From: Bacteroides sp. OM05-12
Lineage (GTDB): Bacteria > Bacteroidota > Bacteroidia > Bacteroidales > Bacteroidaceae
NCBI RefSeq assembly: GCF_003438995.1
Contig: NZ_QSUN01000004.1
Span: forward strand, 124,001 to 188,000
Length of the DNA: 64,000 bases
Direction: 5' to 3'
Shown here piece after piece: positions 18,871 to 28,437 of this stretch (the stretch's first letter is position 1; each line of letters opens with the position of its first letter). Made by a program: the position numbers and the translations under genes. Under the pieces are notes generated by a model. It made no database searches. It saw only the letters and a list, made by a program, of their open reading frames with translations, and had not been told where the DNA came from.

Positions 18871-18905
18871 AAAGCCGCGTTGCCACAAAGCAAGCGGCTT
18901 TTCCT
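18871..18905 (+). terminator. Intrinsic terminator after fructokinase
   Basis: AAAGCCGC (18871-18878) pairs with GCGGCTTT (18894-18901), with an inner TTGC/GCAA stem, a six-base loop and a T-rich tail. It separates the enzyme operon from the regulator gene. Confidence 0.8.
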
Positions 18906-18963
18906 TTTAACACAAGAATTCGTTAAAAAGCCATCTATCATCATTCTTAATCAGTTTTTCTTC

Positions 18964-18971
18964 TATCTTTG
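18964..18971 (+). promoter_or_regulatory. Predicted -7 box of the hybrid regulator gene
   Basis: TATCTTTG matches TAnnTTTG and is 26 bases before the ATG at 18998. Confidence 0.6.
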
Positions 18972-18997
18972 TTCCTATAAATAAGACAATTCATCTA

Positions 18998-21760
18998 ATG
19001 AGAAGCATAACTTTCCTACTTACTCTATTCATATTACTAACTGCATGTACTAAAGAAAAGTCTCGTTATATTATCGGAGTTTCCCAATGCAGCGATGATG
19101 AATGGAGGCATAAAATGAATAACGAGATTACTCGTGAAGCTCTATTTTATGATGGTGTTAGCGTGGAAATACGTACGGCAAAAGATAATAACGAGATTCA
19201 GAAAAAGGACATTGAATATTTCATTAACAAAGGTGTCGATCTGCTGATAGTAGCCCCTAATGAGGCAATACCGATCACTCCTGTCGTTGAGAAAGCATTC
19301 GACAAGGGGATTCCTGTCGTAGTGGTAGACCGTAAAATCCTTTCTGATAAATACACTGCTTATGTAGGCGCCGACAATTATGAAATAGGAAAAGCAGTAG
19401 GAGAATATGTAGCCAATCTTCTAGAAAAGAAAGGCAATATTGTAGAAATAGCGGGACTGGAAGGATCGACTCCTGCGATAGACAGGCATCAAGGATTTAT
19501 TAATGCATTGAATAACTATCCGGATATAAAGCTACTCAATCATTTTGATGCCGGTTGGCTACAAAGCGTAGCAACAGAAAAGATGGATACGGCTTTAGCC
19601 CATTACCCCGATATTGACTTGGTCTTCGCCCAGAATGACAGAATGGCCGTAGGTGCTTATCTGGCATGGAAAAAGAGCAACCGAAAGAAAATGGCTTTTA
19701 TCGGCATAGATGCCCTACCCGGCAAAGAATACGGCGTAGACCAGGTTCTTAACAAGGTATTAGATGCCACATTCATGTATCCAACCGGTGGAGACATCGT
19801 CATGCAAGTAGCAATGTCCATTTTACAAAAGCAACCTTTTCTGCGTGAGAACATATTATCCACCGCTGTTGTGGATTCTACGAACGCACACGTCATGAAA
19901 CTGCAAACCGACCACATTACCGAATTGGATAATAAGATAGAAGCCTTAAATATGAAAATAGGAGTTTACCTGACGCGTTATGCCAACCAACAGGTGGTTC
20001 TTTACGCCAGTCTTATCATCCTCCTACTATTGACGGGTATTTTATTCTTAATATATAAGGCATACCGTTCCAAGAACCGCATGAACACGGAGTTGTCCGG
20101 AAGAAACGATGAAATAACCCGGCAAAAAGAGCAATTGGAAGAGCAGCGTGACCAGCTTATCATGCTTTCCAGACAACTGGAAGAAGCTACGCATGCCAAA
20201 CTCGTATTCTTTACCAATGTGTCCCATGATTTCCGTACTCCATTGACATTAATATCCGACCCTATAGAACAACTACTTGCAGACAACAACTTGGACGAGG
20301 ATCAGATGAAGCTGCTGAAGATAATAAGGAAGAATGTCAATATCCTCTTACGGCTGGTAAACCAGATACTTGATTTCCGTAAATACGAAAACGGGAAACT
20401 AGAACTTGTACTATCACGTAGTAACTTAAAAGAGCAGATAACAGAATGGAACAACGCATTTCAACCTGTAGCACTGAAAAAGCACATCAAGTTCACATTT
20501 GAAACTGACGAAAAGATATCTTACAGCATGCCGATGGATATAGAAAAGATGGAACGTATTTATTTCAATCTTCTATCCAACGCATTCAAGTTTACGCCTG
20601 AAAACGGGAAAGTGAAAGTACATCTTTCTTCTTTTGAGAAAGAGTGCACACCATTCATACGCTTATGCGTATCCGATACGGGAATCGGTATATCGGCCGA
20701 ACATATCCGCAATATATTCGACCGCTTTTACAAAATAGACCTCCATCATTCCGGCTCAGGAATAGGTTTGGCACTGGCTAAAGCCTTTACTGAACTTCAT
20801 GGCGGAACAATTCAGGTAGAAAGCAATCCTAACAGCGGTACTATCTTTACGGTAGAGATACCAATGAAGCAACCGGATTTCATTGAATCAGAAACTCCGG
20901 CTATCCCCCATGACGCCGTAACGAACCAACAAAAAGAATCCATACCGCTATCGCCCGCTGAAGAGTTTGCCATGGCAGAAGAAGAAACCGAGCAAGTGCT
21001 GAACCCCGACAAGGAAACCATTTTGATTATCGATGATAACGCTGACATACGGGAATATGTAAGGTCGTTACTGCATAATACATATACGGTTCTGGAAGCT
21101 ATTGACGGACGTGACGGATTAAGAAAAGCCATGAAATACGTACCGGATGTAATCATTTGCGATGTCATGATGCCTGTAATGGACGGAATAGAATGTTGTG
21201 AGCATCTGAAAAATGAGTTGCAGACGAGCCATATACCTGTTATCCTGTTAACCGCCTGTTCGCTCGACGAGCAACGTATCAAAGGATTTGAAAGTGGTGC
21301 AGACTCCTATATAGCCAAACCTTTCAACTCCAAAGTACTGGAAGTACGTGTACATAATCTTATCGAAAACCGCAAACGGATGAAACAATTTTTTGGAGAT
21401 AATACCACGTTGGCTAAAGAGTCTATCAGCGATATAGATAAGAGCTTTATCGAACGTTTCAAAAAACTTATCGAGGACAACCTGTCAAATTCAGAACTTA
21501 ATGTGGAAGAACTTGGACGAAGTATGGGCATGAGCCGCGTACAACTGTATCGCAAAGTTAAATCGCTCACGAACTATGCTCCGAACGAATTGTTACGAAT
21601 TGCACGTTTAAAGAAAGCAACTTCCCTCCTTTCTTCTTCGGATATGACAATCGCTGAAATCACATACGAAGTGGGCTTTACATCGCCTTCTTATTTCACC
21701 AAATGTTATAAAGATCATTTCGGAGAAAGCCCTACCGACTTTTTAAAAAGGAAAGGATAA
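18998..21760 (+). CDS. Hybrid two-component system regulator with periplasmic fructose-binding-like sensor (BT1754-like)
   Basis: The 920-residue protein joins sensor and regulator in one chain. After a lipobox-like signal (LLTACT) comes a type I periplasmic binding protein domain (about 27-305; GVDLLIVAPNEA, AQNDRMAVGAY), like ribose-binding proteins. A membrane segment (about 327-350) leads to a histidine kinase with the H-box VSHDFRTPL near 408 and ATP-binding boxes NLLSNAFKF, DTGIGIS and GSGIGLALA. A receiver domain starts near 674 (ILIIDDNADI) and an AraC HTH pair near 830-915. In B. thetaiotaomicron the homologue binds fructose directly and activates the fructan locus. Position next to this locus supports the same role. 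Confidence 0.93.
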   Translation: MRSITFLLTLFILLTACTKEKSRYIIGVSQCSDDEWRHKMNNEITREALFYDGVSVEIRTAKDNNEIQKKDIEYFINKGVDLLIVAPNEAIPITPVVEKAFDKGIPVVVVDRKILSDKYTAYVGADNYEIGKAVGEYVANLLEKKGNIVEIAGLEGSTPAIDRHQGFINALNNYPDIKLLNHFDAGWLQSVATEKMDTALAHYPDIDLVFAQNDRMAVGAYLAWKKSNRKKMAFIGIDALPGKEYGVDQVLNKVLDATFMYPTGGDIVMQVAMSILQKQPFLRENILSTAVVDSTNAHVMKLQTDHITELDNKIEALNMKIGVYLTRYANQQVVLYASLIILLLLTGILFLIYKAYRSKNRMNTELSGRNDEITRQKEQLEEQRDQLIMLSRQLEEATHAKLVFFTNVSHDFRTPLTLISDPIEQLLADNNLDEDQMKLLKIIRKNVNILLRLVNQILDFRKYENGKLELVLSRSNLKEQITEWNNAFQPVALKKHIKFTFETDEKISYSMPMDIEKMERIYFNLLSNAFKFTPENGKVKVHLSSFEKECTPFIRLCVSDTGIGISAEHIRNIFDRFYKIDLHHSGSGIGLALAKAFTELHGGTIQVESNPNSGTIFTVEIPMKQPDFIESETPAIPHDAVTNQQKESIPLSPAEEFAMAEEETEQVLNPDKETILIIDDNADIREYVRSLLHNTYTVLEAIDGRDGLRKAMKYVPDVIICDVMMPVMDGIECCEHLKNELQTSHIPVILLTACSLDEQRIKGFESGADSYIAKPFNSKVLEVRVHNLIENRKRMKQFFGDNTTLAKESISDIDKSFIERFKKLIEDNLSNSELNVEELGRSMGMSRVQLYRKVKSLTNYAPNELLRIARLKKATSLLSSSDMTIAEITYEVGFTSPSYFTKCYKDHFGESPTDFLKRKG

Positions 21761-21786
21761 TATAGAGGAGTATGAATGATTACTCA

Positions 21787-23823
21787 TCATCCTTGTGGTA
21801 AGGATATTACTATACGGCAGCCGTTCTTATATTCCGGATCAACATGAATTGTTCCTCCCAAACGAGTGATGATGATACGACAAATATAAAGTCCCAGTCC
21901 TGTACCGGGTTTAAAGCTATCTACTTTAGTAAAACGCTCGAATACCCATTCCTGCTTATCCGGAGAAATGCCGATACCTTCGTCGGTCACCGTTATAAGC
22001 AGTTCCTTTCCATCCATATCCAAATGATACGACAATCTCACTTCACCTTTATCCGTAAACTTTACGGCGTTATTCAATAAGTTTTTAAGGACAAGTGCCA
22101 AATAGAGAGGGTGCGTCCATACCAGGCAGGTTTCTTCTTCATTCTCCAGCTTAATTGTGACATCGTGTTTTGTATTGGCTTCTTTCAGCAGATCTATTTC
22201 CTGATGACAAATAACAAAAATATCAGCGGAACTTATCGGTAACTTTTCCGTAGAGCAAACCAAGCTCGAAAGTTCAATCATTGTATTCAGCAGATCCGTT
22301 AACTTACCAATATTCTCCTGTATCATTCCGGGAAAATCTTCTTTCAACTTATCATCAATCGTTTTATCAAGCAATAAATCCGTAAAACCATTGATCGCAT
22401 TGAGCGGCGTACGTATTTCATGACACATGGAACTAAGGAAAGCGGTCTTCATTTTCTCACTTTCCGCCGCCCTGTTACGCTGTATGACTATCTCTTCGTT
22501 CGATTTCACCAAATCTCCCTGCACATGCTTCAATCGCTTCACCATCAAACGTTGATAAATGGTCCACCCGGTGATAAACAGTAACAGTATCAAAACCACT
22601 GTAATAATGACCACGTTGTTCCTGTTTGTCAGTTTTTCCTTCTCCAACTGCAAACTATACACATTGAAACGCGCCTGCATCTCGGCCATCTCTTTTTTTA
22701 TTCCTTCCGAACGACTCACTTCCCTCAAAGAGTCACATTCTTCCAATGTCTCCAACGCTTTCGCATATTGTTTCATATCCTTATAAATCCCCATCTTTAT
22801 TTCATAAGGAGTTATCAGGTCAAGCACGCGGGCATTTTCTTTACGGAAAGCAATACAAGAATCAATATACAATAAAGCCTTATCATAGTGTTTCATACGC
22901 CAATGATACAAGCTGATAAGATCATAAACCTCCTTCCGTCTGTCTTCATTATTCACCAGTTGCATTAACTTATCATAGCAAGCCGTAGCCTCTTTTTCGG
23001 GCATGTCATCTCCAAGATAAATAACCTTGCCGTATACCGTTAACTTAAAAGGAAAATCATCAAGAAAGACTCTCTTAAAACCTAGATCCAATTGATTTAT
23101 AACATCATGGGCCGATATCATCAATGATATTTCTTCCAGAACTTTCGGCGTATGCTCCGGCATTGTCATATAAAGATTAGAGAGTTTATTATGACAAAGT
23201 TGCTCAAAGAAACACCGCTGTTCTTCCGGATAAGACGACAATAAACTCAATACACGCTCCACATAAGGAATCGCATCTTTCACCACACTGTAACCTCCGG
23301 ATTTAACCGATGCGCAATCCATGGAAATAGCCGTTAAGAATTCCCATTCCAACTGTTCTTCCGCAGTCAATTTATCTTTGGCTTTTAATCGGGTTAATTC
23401 CTCTCCAATCACAGTTTCCACATCTTCATGAGAGGTACGAAACGATGCATTTTGTGAATATAAATAAGATACAAACAGGTTATTTTCCGGAATCGGCAAT
23501 ACATCCTTGGCCAGTTGAATATAACAATCCACTTTTTCCGGTTTGATACAGGACATTCCTTTTACCAATTCATCCAAAGCAATTTTTATCACGGCTACAT
23601 TATCGCATTCGATAGCTTCTTCCAAAGCCTTGTCCCAATAGTCTAACGCAATATTAGAGGAGCCTACATTCAGATCAGCAAGATGGACATACACCTCACA
23701 TCGTTTTTCGGCATCTTTATACTCACCCAACAGTTGTTTCAAGCTGTCTGTCGGTGTTGTATTTGCCATCATTAACGAAGGAATAGCGCACAAAATAATG
23801 AGAATGTAGCTAATCTTCCCCAT
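21787..23823 (-). CDS. TPR-containing membrane sensor histidine kinase
   Basis: The 678-residue protein has a signal peptide and a periplasmic region of TPR-like helices (about 25-390). One membrane segment (about 402-424) and a coiled linker follow. The histidine kinase has the H-box MCHEIRTPLNAI with the phospho-accepting His near 466, then NLLNNAVKFT, DEGIGI and GTGLGLYI boxes. There is no receiver or DNA-binding domain, so a separate response regulator is needed and none is adjacent. It ends 26 bases from the convergent hybrid regulator but has no obvious link to fructan use. Ligand unknown. Confidence 0.88.
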   Translation of the reverse strand: MGKISYILIILCAIPSLMMANTTPTDSLKQLLGEYKDAEKRCEVYVHLADLNVGSSNIALDYWDKALEEAIECDNVAVIKIALDELVKGMSCIKPEKVDCYIQLAKDVLPIPENNLFVSYLYSQNASFRTSHEDVETVIGEELTRLKAKDKLTAEEQLEWEFLTAISMDCASVKSGGYSVVKDAIPYVERVLSLLSSYPEEQRCFFEQLCHNKLSNLYMTMPEHTPKVLEEISLMISAHDVINQLDLGFKRVFLDDFPFKLTVYGKVIYLGDDMPEKEATACYDKLMQLVNNEDRRKEVYDLISLYHWRMKHYDKALLYIDSCIAFRKENARVLDLITPYEIKMGIYKDMKQYAKALETLEECDSLREVSRSEGIKKEMAEMQARFNVYSLQLEKEKLTNRNNVVIITVVLILLLFITGWTIYQRLMVKRLKHVQGDLVKSNEEIVIQRNRAAESEKMKTAFLSSMCHEIRTPLNAINGFTDLLLDKTIDDKLKEDFPGMIQENIGKLTDLLNTMIELSSLVCSTEKLPISSADIFVICHQEIDLLKEANTKHDVTIKLENEEETCLVWTHPLYLALVLKNLLNNAVKFTDKGEVRLSYHLDMDGKELLITVTDEGIGISPDKQEWVFERFTKVDSFKPGTGLGLYICRIIITRLGGTIHVDPEYKNGCRIVISLPQG

Positions 23824-23866
23824 ATTATATTTTCAAACTATATGCTAGTAATTTATCATGATGCTA

Positions 23867-23874
23867 CAAAGATA
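23867..23874 (-). promoter_or_regulatory. Predicted -7 box of the TPR histidine kinase
   Basis: The minus strand reads TATCTTTG, 43 bases before the start codon at 23823. Confidence 0.55.
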
Positions 23875-23908
23875 AAAAACATCCTTCGCATTAGAACATA
23901 AAAAACCT

Positions 23909-24520
23909 TTAAATATTATTCATATTCTTATTTAATTGATATAATCCCAACCTGGAAGCTCCATAACGACAAAGGCGTCCTTCGACTATCATTTTATTTA
24001 ACTCCTCAATAGCCTTGCTTCGTTTGCATCCTCTTATTTCTTGATATTCTTCACGGGAGATGAAAGGATTCTTCTCAAAATGTGCCGCCAATGCCGCATC
24101 ACGTCTCTTTACATCAAGCGGTGAAGAAGTCCATGCTTCCGGATTCCTTTTCAGTTGAATGCCACGCAACTGTTGCTTCATCCGCTTAGATGTACGCAGC
24201 ACAAGATTGTTCACTTCTATGGAAGCGGAACGTATTTCTTTCTCATCCATAACCGGACGACCTTTCAAGGAAATGGTGAGCGTTCCTATCTCACCCAGTT
24301 CTACGTTGTAACCATCTTTAAGAGCCGTTACAACTCGTCTGGTAATCTGGTTTAAAGCCGCTTCCAGCTCGGCCGGACTAAATGTAGTGCCATCTGCTGC
24401 CAATTCATAAAGTTTTTGGGCATTCACCGTTCCTAACGGGGCAAAACGGGGGTGTAATAGTTGTTTCTTTCCTGTCTGTTTCGGATCAGGATTCTCATGA
24501 AGTTCATACTGTGCTGCCAT
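23909..24520 (-). CDS. HU-like DNA-binding protein with C-terminal winged helix (HU1)
   Basis: The 203-residue protein has a HU/IHF-like domain (about 20-125; FSPAELEAALNQITRRVVTAL, then VELGEIGTLTISLKG, the hinge into the beta-arms). The C-terminal part (about 145-200) looks like a winged helix: ISREEYQEIRGCKRSKAIEELNKMIVEGRL followed by a Tyr-rich wing. This layout matches the HU-HIG group of Bacteroidota. A paralog with the same layout is at 39607-40230. It is a single-gene unit whose leader holds four 22-bp-spaced palindromes (24611-24691), the natural candidates for self-binding. The cell function is unknown; nucleoid or local gene control is likely. Confidence 0.85.
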   Translation of the reverse strand: MAAQYELHENPDPKQTGKKQLLHPRFAPLGTVNAQKLYELAADGTTFSPAELEAALNQITRRVVTALKDGYNVELGEIGTLTISLKGRPVMDEKEIRSASIEVNNLVLRTSKRMKQQLRGIQLKRNPEAWTSSPLDVKRRDAALAAHFEKNPFISREEYQEIRGCKRSKAIEELNKMIVEGRLCRYGASRLGLYQLNKNMNNI

Positions 24521-24610
24521 GTTCTATGCGTTTTTAAAGGTTTGTTCCGGTATCTCTAAGTTCAGACGACCTTGTCTATAAAGGTAAAGATAAGGTTCAC
24601 TAAATCATTT

Positions 24611-24704
24611 TACAGTTGTCAATCATACGTATGACAGTTGTCATACGTTCATTTGACAGCTGTCATTCATTCGTTCGACAATTGTCAAACGATTTATGTG
24701 ACAG
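24611..24704 (-). repeat. Array of four palindromes, 22-bp period, in the HU1 leader
   Basis: Four inverted repeats with core ACA-NN-TGT are centred at 24615.5, 24637.5, 24659.5 and 24681.5, exactly 22 bases apart. Site 2 is CGTATGACAGTTGTCATACG (9-bp arms), site 3 is the perfect TGACAGCTGTCA, site 4 has the perfect core GACAATTGTC, and site 1 is weaker. A fifth half-site TGACA lies at 24699-24703. The whole array is between the -7 box (24707-24714) and the HU1 start (24520). Operators for HU1 itself are the simplest reading; RNA hairpins with AGUU-type loops are the alternative. Confidence 0.85.
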
Positions 24705-24706
24705 GA

Positions 24707-24738
24707 CAAAAGTACATAATATTACTTGAACGGGCAAC
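24707..24738 (-). promoter_or_regulatory. Predicted HU1 promoter
   Basis: On the minus strand a -7 box TACTTTTG (24707-24714) matches TAnnTTTG, and GTTG at 24735-24738 is placed as a -33 element with a 20-base spacer. Transcription would then begin just before palindrome 4, giving a leader of roughly 180 bases. Confidence 0.6.
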
Positions 24739-24780
24739 TAATCATGCAAGGATTGCAGCTTAGTGTCAATGGTGGGAAAT

Positions 24781-24816
24781 AAAAAAAGCGGTGACCTATC
24801 AAAGTCACCGCTTTTT
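24781..24816 (-). terminator. Intrinsic terminator of the pyruvate:ferredoxin oxidoreductase gene
   Basis: AAAGCGGTGAC and GTCACCGCTTT form an 11-bp stem with an eight-base loop. On the minus strand it is followed by a T-run (positions 24787 down to 24781), right after the stop codon of the gene at 24838. Confidence 0.9.
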
Positions 24817-24837
24817 ATTATGAATTAATTCTCTGAA

Positions 24838-27800
24838 TTATTCTGCGTCAACACCCCAAGCCTGATTAGCCAGACGCTTGTAGTTGTTGTATCTCCATTT
24901 AGCGTTGTCTTCAGCAGCCTGGAAGAGTTCTTCTGCTTCGGCAGGATATTGCTTCATTACGGATGCGTAACGAACCTCGCCTTTCAGGAAGTCTTTGAAA
25001 TCAGCCCAGTTCGGTGCTTTGGAATCCAAGGTAAACGGATTCTTTCCTTCTGCTTCAAGAGCCGGATTGTAACGCCACAAGTGCCAGTAACCGCAAGCTA
25101 CAGCTTTTTCTTCTTCAGCTTGTGATTTACCCATACCTTGCTTCAATCCGTGGTTGATACATGGTGCGTAAGCGATGATCAATGATGGTCCCGGATATGC
25201 TTCTGCTTCGCGGATAGCTTTCAGGGTCTGAGCTTGGTCGGCACCCATAGCAATCTGTGCAACATATACATAACCGTAAGTGGTAGCCATCATACCAAGG
25301 TCTTTCTTACGTACTCTCTTACCTGCAGCAGCAAACTTAGCGATAGCTCCTACCGGAGTTGCCTTAGATGACTGTCCACCTGTATTTGAGTAAACTTCCG
25401 TATCCAAAACAAGGATATTTACGTCCTTACCAGAAGCGATAACATGGTCGAGACCACCGTAACCGATATCATAAGAAGCACCGTCACCACCGATAATCCA
25501 TTGTGAACGTTTTACCAGGAAGTGAGTAAGTTCTTGCAACTGTTTGCTTACAGGGCAACCTGCTGCAACGCCTTGTGCAATAACTGCTTCAACCTGCGGA
25601 GCCAGTTCTTTCGTCTTTTCAGAATCATTTCTGTTTTCAATCCAAGCCGTCAGAACTTCCTTAGCCTCAGCAGGAGCGTTGTTACCAGCAAGAATCTCAT
25701 TCATCAGCTTAACAATGCGGTCGCGCATCTTTTCGTTGGCAAGTTCCATACCGAAACCGAATTCGCAGAAGTCTTCGAACAATGAGTTAGCCCAAGCAGG
25801 ACCATGTCCTTTTTCATTCTTAGTATAAGGAGTAGAAGGTACAGAACCGGAATAGATAGAAGAACATCCGGTTGCATTGGCTACCATCTCACGATCTCCG
25901 AACAGTTGGGTAATCAACTTCACATACGGAGTTTCACCACAACCGGAGCAAGCTCCCGAGAACTCGAACAACGGAGTAGCGAACTGAGAGTTCTTCACGT
26001 TAGCCTTAACGTCTACCAAATGTTGTTTGCTCTTCACATTCTTAGCGCAATAATCCCAGTTTTCAGCCTGAGCCAATTGGCTTTCAAGATGCTTCATCGT
26101 CAAAGCCTTGCCACCCTTCTTAGGATTGCCCGGACATACATCGGCACAGTTACCGCAACCAAGACAGTCGAGAACATCTACCTGAATACGGAATGTCATA
26201 CCGTCGAATGCTTTACCTACAGCCTTTAATGTCTCGAAGCCTGCACCCTTCTGCTCTTCTGCATCGAGTACGAACGGACGGATAGAAGCGTGAGGACAAA
26301 CGTATGCACACTTGTTACACTGGATACAGTTTTCGGCATTCCATTCAGGAACGAATGCTGCAACACCACGTTTCTCATATTGAGAAGTACCTTGTTGCCA
26401 AGTACCGTCTTCGATACCTTTGAATGCAGATACAGGAAGCAAGTCGCCATCCTGAGCATTGATAGGACGAACCACTTCATTGATGAATGCCGGATCATTA
26501 TTTGCAGCAGCAGGCTCAACAGTCAGTTTAGCCCAAGCCGGGTCAATAGCCAGTTTCTTATATTCACCACCACGGTCAACGGCAGCGTAGTTCTTGTTGA
26601 CTACATCTTCACCCTTCTTACCGTATGACTTAACGATGAACTTCTTCATTTGCTCGATAGCCAAGTCTACAGGGATAACCTCTGTAATACGGAAGAATGC
26701 AGACTGAAGGATAGTGTTGGTACGGTTACCAAGACCGATTTCCTGTGCTATCTGAGTTGCGTTGATATAGTAAACAGTGATATTGTTTTCTGCGAAATAT
26801 TTCTTCACACGAGTAGGCAGGTTCTTAGCCAAATCCTCGCCTTCCCAAATAGTATTCAATAGGAATGTACCGTTCTTACGAAGACCGCGAGTCACATCAT
26901 ACATATGCAGGTAAGCCTGAACGTGGCAAGCCACAAAGTTCGGAGTATTTACCAAGTAAGTAGAACGGATAGGCGTATCACCGAAACGAAGGTGAGAGCA
27001 AGTGAAACCTCCAGACTTCTTAGAGTCGTATGAGAAGTAAGCCTGACAGTGTTTATCCGTATTGTCACCGATAATCTTAACAGAGTTCTTGTTTGCACCT
27101 ACAGTACCGTCTGCACCCAATCCGTAGAATTTAGCTTCGAACATACCTGCACCGCCCAGAGCGATCTCTTCTTTCTGAGGAAGAGAAGTGAAAGTAACGT
27201 CATCTACGATACCGATAGTGAAATGATTCTTAGGCATAGGCAATGCCAAGTTTTCAAATACAGAAAGTATCTGAGCCGGAGTAGTATCCTTAGAACCTAA
27301 TCCATAACGTCCGCCAATAATAACCGGAGCGTTTTCTGCGCCATAGAAGCAATCCTTAACATCCAGATACATCGGTTCGCCGTTAGCTCCCGGTTCTTTT
27401 GTACGGTCAAGAACAGCAATACGTTTTGCAGTCTTAGGCACAGCAGCCAAGAAATGCTTAGCAGAGAACGGACGATACAAGTGAACAGCAACCATACCTA
27501 CCTTTTCGCCATTGGCAACCAAGTGGTCGATAGCTTCACGAGCTGCTTCAGTAACAGAACCCATAGCAATGATAACGCGTTCTGCATCTTCCGCTCCATA
27601 ATAATCGAACAAACCGTACTTACGACCTGTAATCTTGGATAGTTCGTTCATATATTCTTCCACAACATCCGCTACATTCTCATAATAAGGATTGCAGGAT
27701 TCTCTGTGTTGGAAGAAGTGATCCGGATTCTCAGCCATACCGCGAGCTACAGGAGTCTGAGGATTCAATGCGCGTGCACGGAATTCAGAAAGAGCTTCCT

Positions 27801-28395
27801 GATCAATTAGATGAGCCAAATCCTCGTTGTCCAATTTCTCAATCTTCTGGATTTCGTGAGAAGTACGGAAACCGTCGAAGAAGTTAATGAACGGTACACG
27901 AGATTTGATTGTAGACAAGTGAGCAACAGCAGACAAGTCCATAACTTCCTGTACAGAACCTTCTGCCAACATAGCAAAACCTGTCTGACGGCAAGCCATT
28001 ACATCCTGATGGTCACCAAAGATACAAAGTGCATGAGAAGCCAATGTACGTGCAGATACGTGGAATACACAAGGTAGTAATTCACCTGCGATCTTGTACA
28101 TATTAGGAATCATCAGCAACAAACCTTGTGATGCAGTGTAAGTAGTAGTCAATGCACCGGCTTGAAGTGAACCGTGAACAGCTCCGGCAGCTCCGGCTTC
28201 CGACTGCATTTCCTGTACCAATACTGTTTCACCGAAGATGTTCTTGCGACCTGCGGCAGCCCATTCATCTACATGTTCAGCCATTGTAGATGACGGAGTG
28301 ATAGGATAGATGGCAGCAACCTCCGAGAACATATAGGATATATGTGCAGCTGCTTCATTACCATCACAAGTGATAAATTTCTTTTGTTTAGTCAT
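24838..28395 (-). CDS. nifJ: Pyruvate:ferredoxin (flavodoxin) oxidoreductase, single-chain type
   Basis: It converts pyruvate and CoA to acetyl-CoA and CO2 and reduces ferredoxin, the central step of anaerobic Bacteroides metabolism. At 1185 residues it has the fused homodimeric layout: an N-terminal pyruvate-binding domain with YPITPSSTMAE near the start, and a middle gamma-type domain (about 420-620). Two 4Fe-4S motifs follow (CIQCNKCAYVCP near 690 and CLGCGNCADVCP near 743). The C-terminal TPP domain carries CSGCGETPY near 817 and GDGASYDIGYGG. The gene has its own terminator and lies 42 bases after an AAA ATPase gene on the same strand, so partial co-transcription is possible. Confidence 0.97.
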   Translation of the reverse strand: MTKQKKFITCDGNEAAAHISYMFSEVAAIYPITPSSTMAEHVDEWAAAGRKNIFGETVLVQEMQSEAGAAGAVHGSLQAGALTTTYTASQGLLLMIPNMYKIAGELLPCVFHVSARTLASHALCIFGDHQDVMACRQTGFAMLAEGSVQEVMDLSAVAHLSTIKSRVPFINFFDGFRTSHEIQKIEKLDNEDLAHLIDQEALSEFRARALNPQTPVARGMAENPDHFFQHRESCNPYYENVADVVEEYMNELSKITGRKYGLFDYYGAEDAERVIIAMGSVTEAAREAIDHLVANGEKVGMVAVHLYRPFSAKHFLAAVPKTAKRIAVLDRTKEPGANGEPMYLDVKDCFYGAENAPVIIGGRYGLGSKDTTPAQILSVFENLALPMPKNHFTIGIVDDVTFTSLPQKEEIALGGAGMFEAKFYGLGADGTVGANKNSVKIIGDNTDKHCQAYFSYDSKKSGGFTCSHLRFGDTPIRSTYLVNTPNFVACHVQAYLHMYDVTRGLRKNGTFLLNTIWEGEDLAKNLPTRVKKYFAENNITVYYINATQIAQEIGLGNRTNTILQSAFFRITEVIPVDLAIEQMKKFIVKSYGKKGEDVVNKNYAAVDRGGEYKKLAIDPAWAKLTVEPAAANNDPAFINEVVRPINAQDGDLLPVSAFKGIEDGTWQQGTSQYEKRGVAAFVPEWNAENCIQCNKCAYVCPHASIRPFVLDAEEQKGAGFETLKAVGKAFDGMTFRIQVDVLDCLGCGNCADVCPGNPKKGGKALTMKHLESQLAQAENWDYCAKNVKSKQHLVDVKANVKNSQFATPLFEFSGACSGCGETPYVKLITQLFGDREMVANATGCSSIYSGSVPSTPYTKNEKGHGPAWANSLFEDFCEFGFGMELANEKMRDRIVKLMNEILAGNNAPAEAKEVLTAWIENRNDSEKTKELAPQVEAVIAQGVAAGCPVSKQLQELTHFLVKRSQWIIGGDGASYDIGYGGLDHVIASGKDVNILVLDTEVYSNTGGQSSKATPVGAIAKFAAAGKRVRKKDLGMMATTYGYVYVAQIAMGADQAQTLKAIREAEAYPGPSLIIAYAPCINHGLKQGMGKSQAEEEKAVACGYWHLWRYNPALEAEGKNPFTLDSKAPNWADFKDFLKGEVRYASVMKQYPAEAEELFQAAEDNAKWRYNNYKRLANQAWGVDAE

Positions 28396-28437
28396 AACAA
28401 ATTAATATATTAAGTAAAAAATCTCTTTGTTCGCTCG

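Noticed and set aside
24611..24704. Could the 22-bp arrays be CRISPR repeats?
   Set aside because: Units are palindromes with gaps of about ten bases and no unique spacers of usual length; there are no cas genes. The same reasoning applies to 40302-40385.
25522..28077. Many plus-strand open frames opposite the pyruvate oxidoreductase gene
   Set aside because: They are shadows of a strongly coding minus-strand gene and have no signals or family features.
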